From Prevotella melaninogenica (lineage in GTDB: Bacteria; Bacteroidota; Bacteroidia; Bacteroidales; Bacteroidaceae), in assembly GCF_003609775.1 (NCBI RefSeq), contig NZ_AP018050.1, positions 310,001 through 374,000 of the forward strand: a stretch of DNA of 64,000 nucleotides, in the 5' to 3' direction. Positions 44,748-51,959 of this stretch are shown one piece after another. Both the position numbers and the translations under genes were made by a program. Below the pieces are notes generated by a model, which saw only the letters and a program-made list of their open reading frames with translations, made no database searches and was not told the DNA's origin. Numbering within the stretch: the first letter of the stretch is position 1; every line of letters begins with the position of its first letter.

Positions 44748-45638
44748 TTACCGATAGGTAACTCCGCAGGTATGTGTGCCTGCATTTCGTCCCATAAGGA
44801 TGTCAAATTCAGTATCACCTACCACAAGCGTTTCATGCGCTTCGACGTTGAAATGACTTAAAGTCTTGAGCACTGATTCAGCTGCTGGTTTCTTATCGAC
44901 AACATCATCGGCAGCAATCAGATAAGTGATATACTTCGAGAGGTCTAATTCGTCCATCAGTTTTGCGAGCGTTCTATGGCTACGACTACTTGCAATAGAC
45001 ATCAGAATGTCTTGCGAAGAAAGTCTTTCCAACGTTTCTACCACACCCGGAAAGGCTTTTACAACACCCGGAACATTCTTCACATTGAATATTTCGCTAT
45101 ACACTTTAGCACACTCCTCAGCCTGCTCATCGCTCATCGGGATGATTGATGAGAAACATTCCTTCAATGGTAAACCAATCGTTCGGGCGCACTCCTCACG
45201 ACTTCGCTTTGGAAGGTTCAACCTCTCTATCGTTGCAAGCATCGTATCGGTAATCAACTTTTGGGAATCGCCAAGCGTTCCGTCAAAGTCGAAGATGACA
45301 AGACGAATACCAGAGAGAATCTCAGGATTAGTAAAAAGGTCGGGACAATAGCGAGGGTTTGTATCGCCATCATCCTTCGCAGCCTCAGCTTTCGCCTGCT
45401 TCTTCCGTTTAAAATAGCCCTTCACACGTTTGTAGCCTTCCTTTCCAAGGATAGCAATACCGCCATATTGAAAGCTTTTTGCCAGTCCGAAGAATATGGT
45501 AAACAGTACGCCTTTCGTCGTTGTTGACACTGGGAAAAACACTTGAACAAATGAGAGGATATAAAAAGGGATGCACATTAGGAGTACGATAACTCCCGTG
45601 CGAAAAGACAGTTGTTGAAGTTTACTTTTAATAGACAT
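44748..45638 (-). CDS. HAD-family hydrolase (phosphoglycolate phosphatase-like) with two N-terminal membrane helices
   Basis: I start at 45638 (MSIKSKLQQLSFR), giving 296 residues; ATGs 5 and 10 codons upstream are possible. Two hydrophobic helices (about 12-36 and 42-65) anchor the protein, unusual for this group. The soluble HAD domain has motif I IFDFDGTLGDS, motif II IASSRS, motif III Lys in DKKPAAES and motif IV VVGDTEFDILMGRNAG, with a helical cap carrying RTIGLPL. It would dephosphorylate a small phosphorylated metabolite; the substrate is unknown. The gene ends 155 bases before the tRNA on the same strand. Confidence 0.88.
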   Translation of the reverse strand: MSIKSKLQQLSFRTGVIVLLMCIPFYILSFVQVFFPVSTTTKGVLFTIFFGLAKSFQYGGIAILGKEGYKRVKGYFKRKKQAKAEAAKDDGDTNPRYCPDLFTNPEILSGIRLVIFDFDGTLGDSQKLITDTMLATIERLNLPKRSREECARTIGLPLKECFSSIIPMSDEQAEECAKVYSEIFNVKNVPGVVKAFPGVVETLERLSSQDILMSIASSRSHRTLAKLMDELDLSKYITYLIAADDVVDKKPAAESVLKTLSHFNVEAHETLVVGDTEFDILMGRNAGTHTCGVTYR

Positions 45639-45665
45639 ATCTGCACGCAGCATTATTTCAGAACG

Positions 45666-45673
45666 CAAATTTA
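45666..45673 (-). promoter_or_regulatory. -7 box (TAAATTTG on minus) of HAD gene
   Basis: CAAATTTA on the plus strand; 27 bases before the chosen start. Confidence 0.55.
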
Positions 45674-45780
45674 GTTAAAAACTTCCTATTACACGACATT
45701 CTAAACCTAATTAAATGATAAAAAGAAGCATATAGCATAAAATCTAACGCTGTGCTTTCGCACATTCCAACAATTATTAG

Positions 45781-45788
45781 TAAATTTG
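45781..45788 (+). promoter_or_regulatory. -7 box (TAAATTTG) of LacI-type regulator gene
   Basis: TAnnTTTG match 35 bases before the ATG at 45824. Confidence 0.6.
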
Positions 45789-45823
45789 CAGCGCAAAAAT
45801 ATTATATTCACTTCCCATAATTT

Positions 45824-46888
45824 ATGGCAGAAAAGATTAGAATCAAAGACATTGCAGAACGTGCAGGCGTAAGCGTTGGAACAGTTGACAGAGTATTGCA
45901 TAAACGTCCGAACGTGTCGGAGGCTGCTCTAAAACGCGTCGAGAAGGTGTTAAAGGAGATGAATTATCAGCCAAATGTCTACGCAAGTGCACTGGCTTAT
46001 AACAAGAGTTACACGTTCTATTGTTTAATTCCAAAGCATAGTAGCGAGGCTTATTGGGAAGAGATTGAGATTGGTGCAATGAAGGCTGTAGAGGCACGTA
46101 GAGACTTTTATATCGACTTGGAAATCATGTATTACAGCCGATTAGACCCTCACTCTTTTATCGAGACCTACCAGAAATGCCTTAGGAAGAATCCGGATGG
46201 CGTTATCCTTGTCCCTACAACATTAGAGGTGACACGCCAGTTTACCGACGAATTGCATGATCGCAACATCCCTTTCATTCTCCTCGACTCTTACATGCCA
46301 TCGCTGCAACCGCTGTCGTTCTACGGACAAGACTCTATCCAGAGTGGTCGTTTTGCTGCGCGAATGTTGATGCTCATTGCACAAAAAGAGGAAAGCATCA
46401 TGCTTATGAAGCAGACAAAGGATGGAAAGATGGCGAGTCGTCAGCAAGAGAATCGTGAGGTAGGCTTCCGTCATTATATGGAAGAGAACTTCCCTAACAT
46501 TAAGATTTTAGAAGTAAACCTGCCATTAGATGAGGAGCGAAAGCGTTACGATCATATCTTAGAAAAGTTCTTCAGCGAGCATCCAGAGGTGCATCATTGT
46601 ATCACCCTTAACTCAAAAGCACATATCGTGGGTAAGTTCTTGCTGAAAACCCACCGACATAACGTCCAGATTATGGGCTATGACGTGGTGCATAAGAATG
46701 CTGACTGTCTGCGAGAAGGGAGTATATCGTTCCTCATCGCACAGCATGCTTACCAACAAGGCTACTTCAGTGTTGACTCTCTCTTCCGTGCTATCGTCCT
46801 GAAGAAGAAGGTGGAACCAGTCAATTATATGCCTATCGACTTGCTCACACCAGAGAATATCGACTTCTATCATAGGGCTTGGGGGTAA
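45824..46888 (+). CDS. LacI family transcriptional regulator
   Basis: A 354-residue protein. The N-terminal HTH (IRIKDIAERAGVSVGTVDRVLH) and hinge helix (VEKVLKEMNYQPNVYASAL) are those of LacI/GalR proteins. A periplasmic-binding-protein-like sugar-sensing domain follows (residues 60-354; FYCLIPKHSSEAYWEEIEIGA, PDGVILVPTT, FILLDSYMP, GYDVVHKNADCLREGSISFLIAQHAYQQGY). The ligand is probably a sugar or related metabolite, and the regulator would bind as a dimer. No sugar operon is adjacent; the NhaC gene follows 350 bases on, separated by repeats. Confidence 0.93.
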   Translation: MAEKIRIKDIAERAGVSVGTVDRVLHKRPNVSEAALKRVEKVLKEMNYQPNVYASALAYNKSYTFYCLIPKHSSEAYWEEIEIGAMKAVEARRDFYIDLEIMYYSRLDPHSFIETYQKCLRKNPDGVILVPTTLEVTRQFTDELHDRNIPFILLDSYMPSLQPLSFYGQDSIQSGRFAARMLMLIAQKEESIMLMKQTKDGKMASRQQENREVGFRHYMEENFPNIKILEVNLPLDEERKRYDHILEKFFSEHPEVHHCITLNSKAHIVGKFLLKTHRHNVQIMGYDVVHKNADCLREGSISFLIAQHAYQQGYFSVDSLFRAIVLKKKVEPVNYMPIDLLTPENIDFYHRAWG

Positions 46889-46972
46889 AGCCCCACCCCG
46901 ACCCACACGAAAGGAAAGGTTAGAGAGAAAGCCCCACCCCAACCCTCCCCGAAAGGGGAGGGAGGCAAAATT
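46889..46972. repeat. GC-rich CCCTCCCC palindromic repeat, copy 2
   Basis: Two tandem units starting AAAGCCCCACCCCGACC and AAAGCCCCACCCCAACC, the second containing CCCTCCCCGAAAGGGGAGGG. Same family as 34709-34800. Confidence 0.8.
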
Positions 46973-47052
46973 GCTAAAAGAAGATGAAAGAGAGGATGTA
47001 AAAGGGGGATAAAATTAGATAATAAGGAGGACAAAATTAGATAAAAGAAGGC

Positions 47053-47162
47053 GTTGATAAAAATGGTACTGACACTCAACACAAGATGTGCTAACGCTTA
47101 ACACATAATGTGCGAAGGCTTAACACAAAATGTGCGAAGGCTCAAAATAAGATTTGATAAGT
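47053..47162. repeat. Five-unit 22-bp phased repeat block, family II copy 2
   Basis: Units start at 47053, 47075, 47097, 47119 and 47141. The three central units are clear: CTCAACACAAGATGTGC, CTTAACACATAATGTGCG and CTTAACACAAAATGTGCG, each 22 bases. The outer two are degenerate. Non-coding. Confidence 0.8.
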
Positions 47163-47198
47163 AAGAAGAGGGAATGAACAATAGGTTAATAGAAATCA

Positions 47199-47238
47199 TC
47201 AACACTCAACATTTAACACCCAACATCCAACACAACAC
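47199..47238 (+). repeat. CAACACCCAACA repeat abutting a start codon, copy 2
   Basis: CATCAACACTCAACATTTAA and following CAACACCCAACATCC run directly into the ATG at 47239, with no G-rich ribosome site. Confidence 0.7.
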
Positions 47239-48522
47239 ATGACAGAAAATAAAAAAGGACTCCTCGCGTTGAGTCCACTACTTGTATTCATCGTTCTATA
47301 TCTGGTCACCTCAATCGTATCGGGCGACTTCTATAAGGTACCGATTACCGTGGCATTCATGGCATCAAGTATCTTTGCTATCGCCATATCAGGAGGCTAT
47401 CCACTCGCAAAACGAATTCAGATATATAGCAAGGGAGCCAGCACAGAAAACATGATGATGATGCTGTGGATATTCGTACTTGCTGGAGCATTCGCTAACT
47501 CGGCTAAGGACATGGGCAGTATTGATGCTACGGTCAACCTAACTCTCTCCATCCTACCAGATAATATGCTGCTACCGGGACTCTTCCTCGCTGCTTGTTT
47601 CATTTCAATCAGTATTGGAACGAGCGTCGGAACCATCGTTGCTCTCACCCCTATCGCAGCAGGTATTGCCACTTCTACGGGGAGTTCGCTTCCTTTCGTC
47701 GTCGCAGTCGTCGTCGGTGGTTCGTTCTTTGGAGATAACCTTTCGTTCATCAGCGACACAACCGTTGTAGCAACGAGAACACAAGAGTGTAAGATGGCAG
47801 ATAAGTTTAGGGTAAACTTCTTCATCGTTGCCCCTGCAGCAGTTCTGATTCTGCTTATCTATATCTTCATGGGAAGAGACATACACACAACCGGACAGAC
47901 CGCAATCGTTGACATCCACAGAGTCATTCCTTACATGGCAGTACTGATTTGCGCGCTCTTTGGCATGAACGTCATGGCTGTATTGACCATTGGAATCGTC
48001 CTCACAGGTGCTATTGGCATCATTGATGGTAGCTACGATGTCTATGGTTGGTTTGGAAGTATGGGCGCAGGTATCACTGGTATGGGCGAACTGATTATCA
48101 TCACGATGATGGCAGGTGGTATGTTGGAGATTATCCGTGAGAATGGTGGTATCGACTATCTCATTAAGATGATTACCCGACACGTCAACAGTAAGCGCGG
48201 AGCAGAGCTAACAATAGCCTTCCTCGTCAGTTTGGTGGATATCTGTACAGCCAATAATACGGTGGCAATCCTCACCGTGGGCGGTATTGCAAAGCAGATT
48301 GGCGACCGATACGGTGTAGACAAACGTAAGGCAGCCAGCATCCTCGACACCTTCTCATGCTGTGCACAAGGTCTGATTCCATACGGTGCACAGATATTGA
48401 TGGCAGCAGGATTGGCAAAGGTAAACCCTGTGAGTATCATCCCATTCCTCTACTATCCAATCCTTTTGGGCGTCACAGCCTTCCTCGCTATCCTCTTCCA
48501 TTATCCACGCCGCTACTCATAA
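47239..48522 (+). CDS. NhaC family Na+/H+ antiporter
   Basis: A 427-residue membrane protein of about 11-12 helices. Family features include the polar stretch IGTSVGTIVALTPIAAGIA, GGSFFGDNLSFISDTTVVATRTQ (the charged FGDNxSPISDTT-type signature of NhaC antiporters), LVDICTANNTVAILTVGGIAKQI and CCAQGLIPYGAQILMAAG. It would exchange cytoplasmic Na+ (or an organic cation/acid in related members) for protons. It starts directly after a CA-rich repeat. The next gene follows by 44 bases, so the two may form an operon. Confidence 0.92.
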   Translation: MTENKKGLLALSPLLVFIVLYLVTSIVSGDFYKVPITVAFMASSIFAIAISGGYPLAKRIQIYSKGASTENMMMMLWIFVLAGAFANSAKDMGSIDATVNLTLSILPDNMLLPGLFLAACFISISIGTSVGTIVALTPIAAGIATSTGSSLPFVVAVVVGGSFFGDNLSFISDTTVVATRTQECKMADKFRVNFFIVAPAAVLILLIYIFMGRDIHTTGQTAIVDIHRVIPYMAVLICALFGMNVMAVLTIGIVLTGAIGIIDGSYDVYGWFGSMGAGITGMGELIIITMMAGGMLEIIRENGGIDYLIKMITRHVNSKRGAELTIAFLVSLVDICTANNTVAILTVGGIAKQIGDRYGVDKRKAASILDTFSCCAQGLIPYGAQILMAAGLAKVNPVSIIPFLYYPILLGVTAFLAILFHYPRRYS

Positions 48523-48527
48523 CATAG

Positions 48528-48566
48528 TCATCAACTCCCAACATTCATCACCTAACACCCAACACC
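48528..48566 (+). repeat. CAACACCCAACA repeat abutting a start codon, copy 3
   Basis: CATCAACTCCCAACATTCAT and then CACCTAACACCCAACACC end at the ATG at 48567. Confidence 0.7.
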
Positions 48567-49406
48567 ATGCAACCAATAGAATCATCTGGAATGGACATCA
48601 TTCAGCGCAACTTCTTCCGTATCCTATGTTCGGGCGCATTCGGCACACAGTCGAACCTTGAACCGATGTCGCCTTTCAAGTGGCGAAGACTCATACAGAT
48701 GGTTGACGCACAACAGGTGATGCCCATCTTCATCAATGGTATCGCAAGACACTCGATGGATGAAGGACTTAACCTGCCAGAGAGTATCATCACAGACATC
48801 AAAGCAAAGCAGGAAGAACGCAAGACATTAACTGCAAGAATACCCAAGACGGTTAAACTTAGCAATGCGTTACTGAACCGAAGACTAAAGAATCTCATTT
48901 ACAACGAACTGCACAGTATTGACACTTCGATTGAGGCACTTGACCTATTGAAGTTGATTGTCAACAACTCTGAAACCATGTTTACACGTGGCATGAACTT
49001 AGGAGGAATCATCACGATGGGCGAATACCTAAGAACTCGTGGACACAAAGTTGACTTCGTAAAGTTGGAGAACTGGCTCAACACACTGCAACTGCGTGCT
49101 ATGGCTGAGCTACAAGGCAACGTCCTCATCTCCGTCTTTGGCTTTGAAGAAGACGAAATCCCCTTCGTTAGCAAGAGTGACCCAAATGCCTATCGCCTCA
49201 CATTACGCAGTATTTCAGACTTAGCTAAGGACACTGCTCACGAATGGCACTTCAAACAAACCTCTACAGGATTCGTACAAAACAATGGAACCGTACTTCG
49301 TCGCAACCTCCGTCGAAGCATACGCTACGTTAGATATGCACCCATTGAGACAACGAGCAACTTCTTTAGCAACTTTGTCAAAAGTCTCTCTGAGATTGAA
49401 GAGTAA
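48567..49406 (+). CDS. Conserved-looking cytoplasmic protein of unknown function
   Basis: A 279-residue soluble, helical protein (MQPIESSGMDIIQRNFFRILCSGAFG). Its first 70 residues (FFRILCSGAFGTQSNLEPMSPFKWRRLIQMVDAQQVMPIFINGI) resemble the N-terminus of a nucleotidyltransferase-like family of Bacteroidota, but the catalytic GS...DxD is absent, so I do not assign it. The middle part has a Leu/Asn-rich helical segment (TRGMNLGGIITMGEYLRTRGHKV), and the C-terminus is Arg-rich (RRNLRRSIRYVRYA). It could be cotranscribed with the antiporter gene 44 bases upstream, and a terminator hairpin follows. Confidence 0.75.
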   Translation: MQPIESSGMDIIQRNFFRILCSGAFGTQSNLEPMSPFKWRRLIQMVDAQQVMPIFINGIARHSMDEGLNLPESIITDIKAKQEERKTLTARIPKTVKLSNALLNRRLKNLIYNELHSIDTSIEALDLLKLIVNNSETMFTRGMNLGGIITMGEYLRTRGHKVDFVKLENWLNTLQLRAMAELQGNVLISVFGFEEDEIPFVSKSDPNAYRLTLRSISDLAKDTAHEWHFKQTSTGFVQNNGTVLRRNLRRSIRYVRYAPIETTSNFFSNFVKSLSEIEE

Positions 49407-49421
49407 GCCTACTAAAATATA

Positions 49422-49460
49422 GATAATGCCTTGCCCCACGTGGGTAAGGCATTATTCTTT
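49422..49460 (+). terminator. Terminator after 48567-49406
   Basis: AATGCCTT pairs with AAGGCATT, with an inner CCCACGTGGG palindrome, followed by ATTCTTTATT. Confidence 0.8.
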
Positions 49461-49525
49461 ATTCAATGATAAGTAGTTTTTCTACACTTTTTCCCTCCAT
49501 TAAGTGTTTAATCACTTTTTTTTCG

Positions 49526-49533
49526 TATCTTTG
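49526..49533 (+). promoter_or_regulatory. -7 box (TATCTTTG) of GH20 gene
   Basis: TAnnTTTG match with a T-rich region upstream (CACTTTTTTTTCG); 60 bases before the ATG. Confidence 0.7.
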
Positions 49534-49593
49534 CCTTTGGATACTTGAAATCCGTTATTAAAACCTAAATACAAAATATTCATATTAATCAGA

Positions 49594-51204
49594 ATGAAGA
49601 AAATCTTACTTTCAGTGGCATTGATGATTGCGAGCATCTCGCTTCATGCCACAGATGCGAACTATCAAGTAGTTCCGCTCCCACAGAGCATTACTGCTGA
49701 GAAGGGTGCAGCATTCGTTTTGGATGCTAACACTGTTGTCAACGTAGCAAGCAATGACGAGGCTATGCTCCGTAATGGTGAGTTCTTGAAGCAGTATATC
49801 CAAGAGAAAACGGGTATTGTGCTCAATGGTATGAACAAGAAGGGCAATACCATCACCTTGAAACTCAATGCAAAGGTTGAGAATGAGGAGGGCTATGTTA
49901 TCACCGTAAAGGGTAAGAATATTACAGTTGAGGGCAAGACTCCACGTGGTGTATTCTATGGTGTACAGACTCTTCGCAAGTCATTGCCATTGGAGAAGGC
50001 TGAGAATGTAACCTTCCCAGCAACTCGCATCGTAGACTATCCACGCTTCGGCTATCGTGGTACGATGCTCGATTGCGCTCGTCACTACTTCAAGATGAGC
50101 TTCATTAAGGAGTTTATTGATATGTTGGCACTTCACAATGTCAACACCTTCCACTGGCACCTCACTGAGGATCAGGGCTGGCGTGCACAGATCGACCGCT
50201 ATCCTAAGCTTACAGAGGTTGGTTCAAAGCGTGCGCAGACAGTTATCGGTCGTATGACAGACCTCTATGATGAGACTCCATACGGTGGTTACTATACAAA
50301 GGATGAGATGCGTGAAGTTGTGAAGTATGCAGCTGATCGTTACATCACCGTTATCCCTGAGATTGATATGCCGGGCCACATGCTCGGCGCATTGGCTGCT
50401 TATCCAGAGCTCGGTTGTACTGGTGGTCCTTATAAAGTAGCTGAGACTTGGGGCGTATTCCCAGACATCCTCTGTGCAGGTAACCCTAAGACCTACGAGT
50501 TCGTAAACAATGTTCTCGACGAGATTATTGACATCTTCCCATCTAAGTATATCCACCTTGGTGGCGACGAGGCTCCACGTGCTCGTTGGAAGACCTGTCC
50601 ACGCTGTCAGGCTGAAATCAAACGTCTCGGTTTGAAGGGCTCTAACGGCTTTCCAGCAGAGGCTCAGTTGCAGGCTCACTTCATGAATCAGGCAGCTAAG
50701 CACTTGGCAGAAAAGGGTCGTAACATCATCGGTTGGGACGAGATTCTTGAGGGTGATGTAGATAAGGGTACAACTGTCATGAGCTGGCGTGGTGTGAATG
50801 GTGGTATCGAGGCAGCTAAGCGTGGCTTGGATGCAATCATGACTCCAGTAAACTACTACTATCTCGACTACTATCAGAGAAAGGATAACACGATGATCCT
50901 CATCGGTGGTTTCCTCCCAGTTGAGACCACTTACGGCTACAACCCAGTGCCAGACGACGCTGCACCAGAGTTAAAGAAGCACGTTAAGGGTGTACAGGCA
51001 AACCTCTGGACAGAGTATGTTATCGGTCGCGACCTCGCTTTCTTCCAGCTCCTCCCACGTGTTGCTGCAATGGCAGAGACTGGTTGGACAGAGAACGACA
51101 AGAAGGACTTCGCTTCTTTCAAGGAGCGTGAGACACGCCTTAACGAGCTCTACAAGCACTTCGGTTGGAAGACTTGCCAGGACCTCTACAAGGAGAAGAA
51201 GTAA
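49594..51204 (+). CDS. Secreted beta-N-acetylhexosaminidase, GH20
   Basis: A 536-residue protein. Signal peptide residues 1-19 (ending LHA). Then the GH20b alpha-beta domain (about 25-130) and the GH20 barrel, with FHWHLTEDQGWR, EIDMPGH and the catalytic Asp325-Glu326 in HLGGDEAPRARW, followed by TVMSWRG and VQANLWTEYV. It removes terminal GlcNAc or GalNAc from glycoconjugates such as mucin or peptidoglycan fragments by substrate-assisted catalysis. Codon use is strongly biased toward what look like preferred codons in this genome, hinting at high expression. It is monocistronic with a strong terminator. Confidence 0.96.
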   Translation: MKKILLSVALMIASISLHATDANYQVVPLPQSITAEKGAAFVLDANTVVNVASNDEAMLRNGEFLKQYIQEKTGIVLNGMNKKGNTITLKLNAKVENEEGYVITVKGKNITVEGKTPRGVFYGVQTLRKSLPLEKAENVTFPATRIVDYPRFGYRGTMLDCARHYFKMSFIKEFIDMLALHNVNTFHWHLTEDQGWRAQIDRYPKLTEVGSKRAQTVIGRMTDLYDETPYGGYYTKDEMREVVKYAADRYITVIPEIDMPGHMLGALAAYPELGCTGGPYKVAETWGVFPDILCAGNPKTYEFVNNVLDEIIDIFPSKYIHLGGDEAPRARWKTCPRCQAEIKRLGLKGSNGFPAEAQLQAHFMNQAAKHLAEKGRNIIGWDEILEGDVDKGTTVMSWRGVNGGIEAAKRGLDAIMTPVNYYYLDYYQRKDNTMILIGGFLPVETTYGYNPVPDDAAPELKKHVKGVQANLWTEYVIGRDLAFFQLLPRVAAMAETGWTENDKKDFASFKERETRLNELYKHFGWKTCQDLYKEKK

Positions 51205-51249
51205 CATCAAAGCGTATTAGCACGGTCTAATACAGGCTTTAAATATATT

Positions 51250-51297
51250 CAGCTGATAAGGCGTGAGGACTCTCCCCACAACTTATCAGCTGTTTTT
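51250..51297 (+). terminator. Terminator after GH20 gene
   Basis: Perfect 11-bp arms CAGCTGATAAG (51250-51260) and CTTATCAGCTG (51282-51292) followed by TTTTT. Confidence 0.9.
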
Positions 51298-51563
51298 CGT
51301 CATTCACAATTCGCAATTTCTCATCAGTATGCCATAATTATGGTTACTATCGTAAACTGTGGTTTATTGCTACAAACACCTTGTCAACTTGTTAACTCCT
51401 CTACAAAATCATGTTTTTATGTTACTTTGTCTACTATACAAGTAACTTGTTAACTCGTCTACTAAAATTCTGTGCAATCTATGACCTTTAGGTCTCTGAG
51501 CGTTTCAGCAAGCAAAAAAGGCTCTGTTCTTTCTGTTTATCTGTGAGTTCTGTGAGAGAATGC
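51298..51563. repeat. Cluster of intergenic repeat fragments
   Basis: Contains CATAATTATGGTTACTATCG and GTAAACTGTGGTTTATTGCT (also at 31545), GTTAACTC tandem motifs, and at 51480-51563 a truncated copy of the 24.45-kb element (GACCTTTAGGTCTCTGAGC and TTATCTGTGAGTTCTGTGAG). Confidence 0.65.
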
Positions 51564-51713
51564 ACCGCAACTTTAAGATTGAAATTTTGAACCTCTTTCT
51601 TTGAAATATTATTACAATTTATTCAAAAAAAAGCAGAGAAAAGGACTAAAAAACAAGCAATTTTAGCATCGCTGTAAGTAACTCGTTATCAAACAGTTGT
51701 GAGAGTGCGTTTC

Positions 51714-51823
51714 AAAAGGTGCTTACTTGGACTTCAAAAGGGCGTTAGTAAGAGGCTTAAAGGGCATCTTTTGCAAGCCAAAAGGGCGTTAATTGAAAGC
51801 CAATTAACGCCCTTTTTATTTTC
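51714..51823 (+). repeat. Five-unit 22-bp phased repeat block, family I copy F
   Basis: Units start at 51714, 51736, 51758, 51780 and 51802: AAAAGGTGCTTACTTGG, AAAAGGGCGTTAGTAAG, TAAAGGGCATCTTTTGC, AAAAGGGCGTTAATTG and AATTAACGCCCTTTTT. The last two form a 14-bp hairpin plus T-run, like a terminator. It lies 510 bases after the GH20 gene, same strand. Confidence 0.92.
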
Positions 51824-51959
51824 AAGATATGAAGTTTCTTTACAAAACGGAGCAATATTGATAAGAGAAAACTTACTCTTTACCCTTAATTGATTAGTAC
51901 GCACGACAACCAACAACTACTCATCAAATTTGGGTTTCTTACTTTCCAAACCCCTCCCC

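Noticed and set aside
47605-48183. 192-codon minus frame inside the NhaC gene
   Set aside because: Rich in Asp/Cys/His in a way typical of antisense of a membrane protein; no start context.
51699-51893. Small frame of 64 codons
   Set aside because: It is a translation of family I copy F; similar short frames occur at other copies for the same reason.
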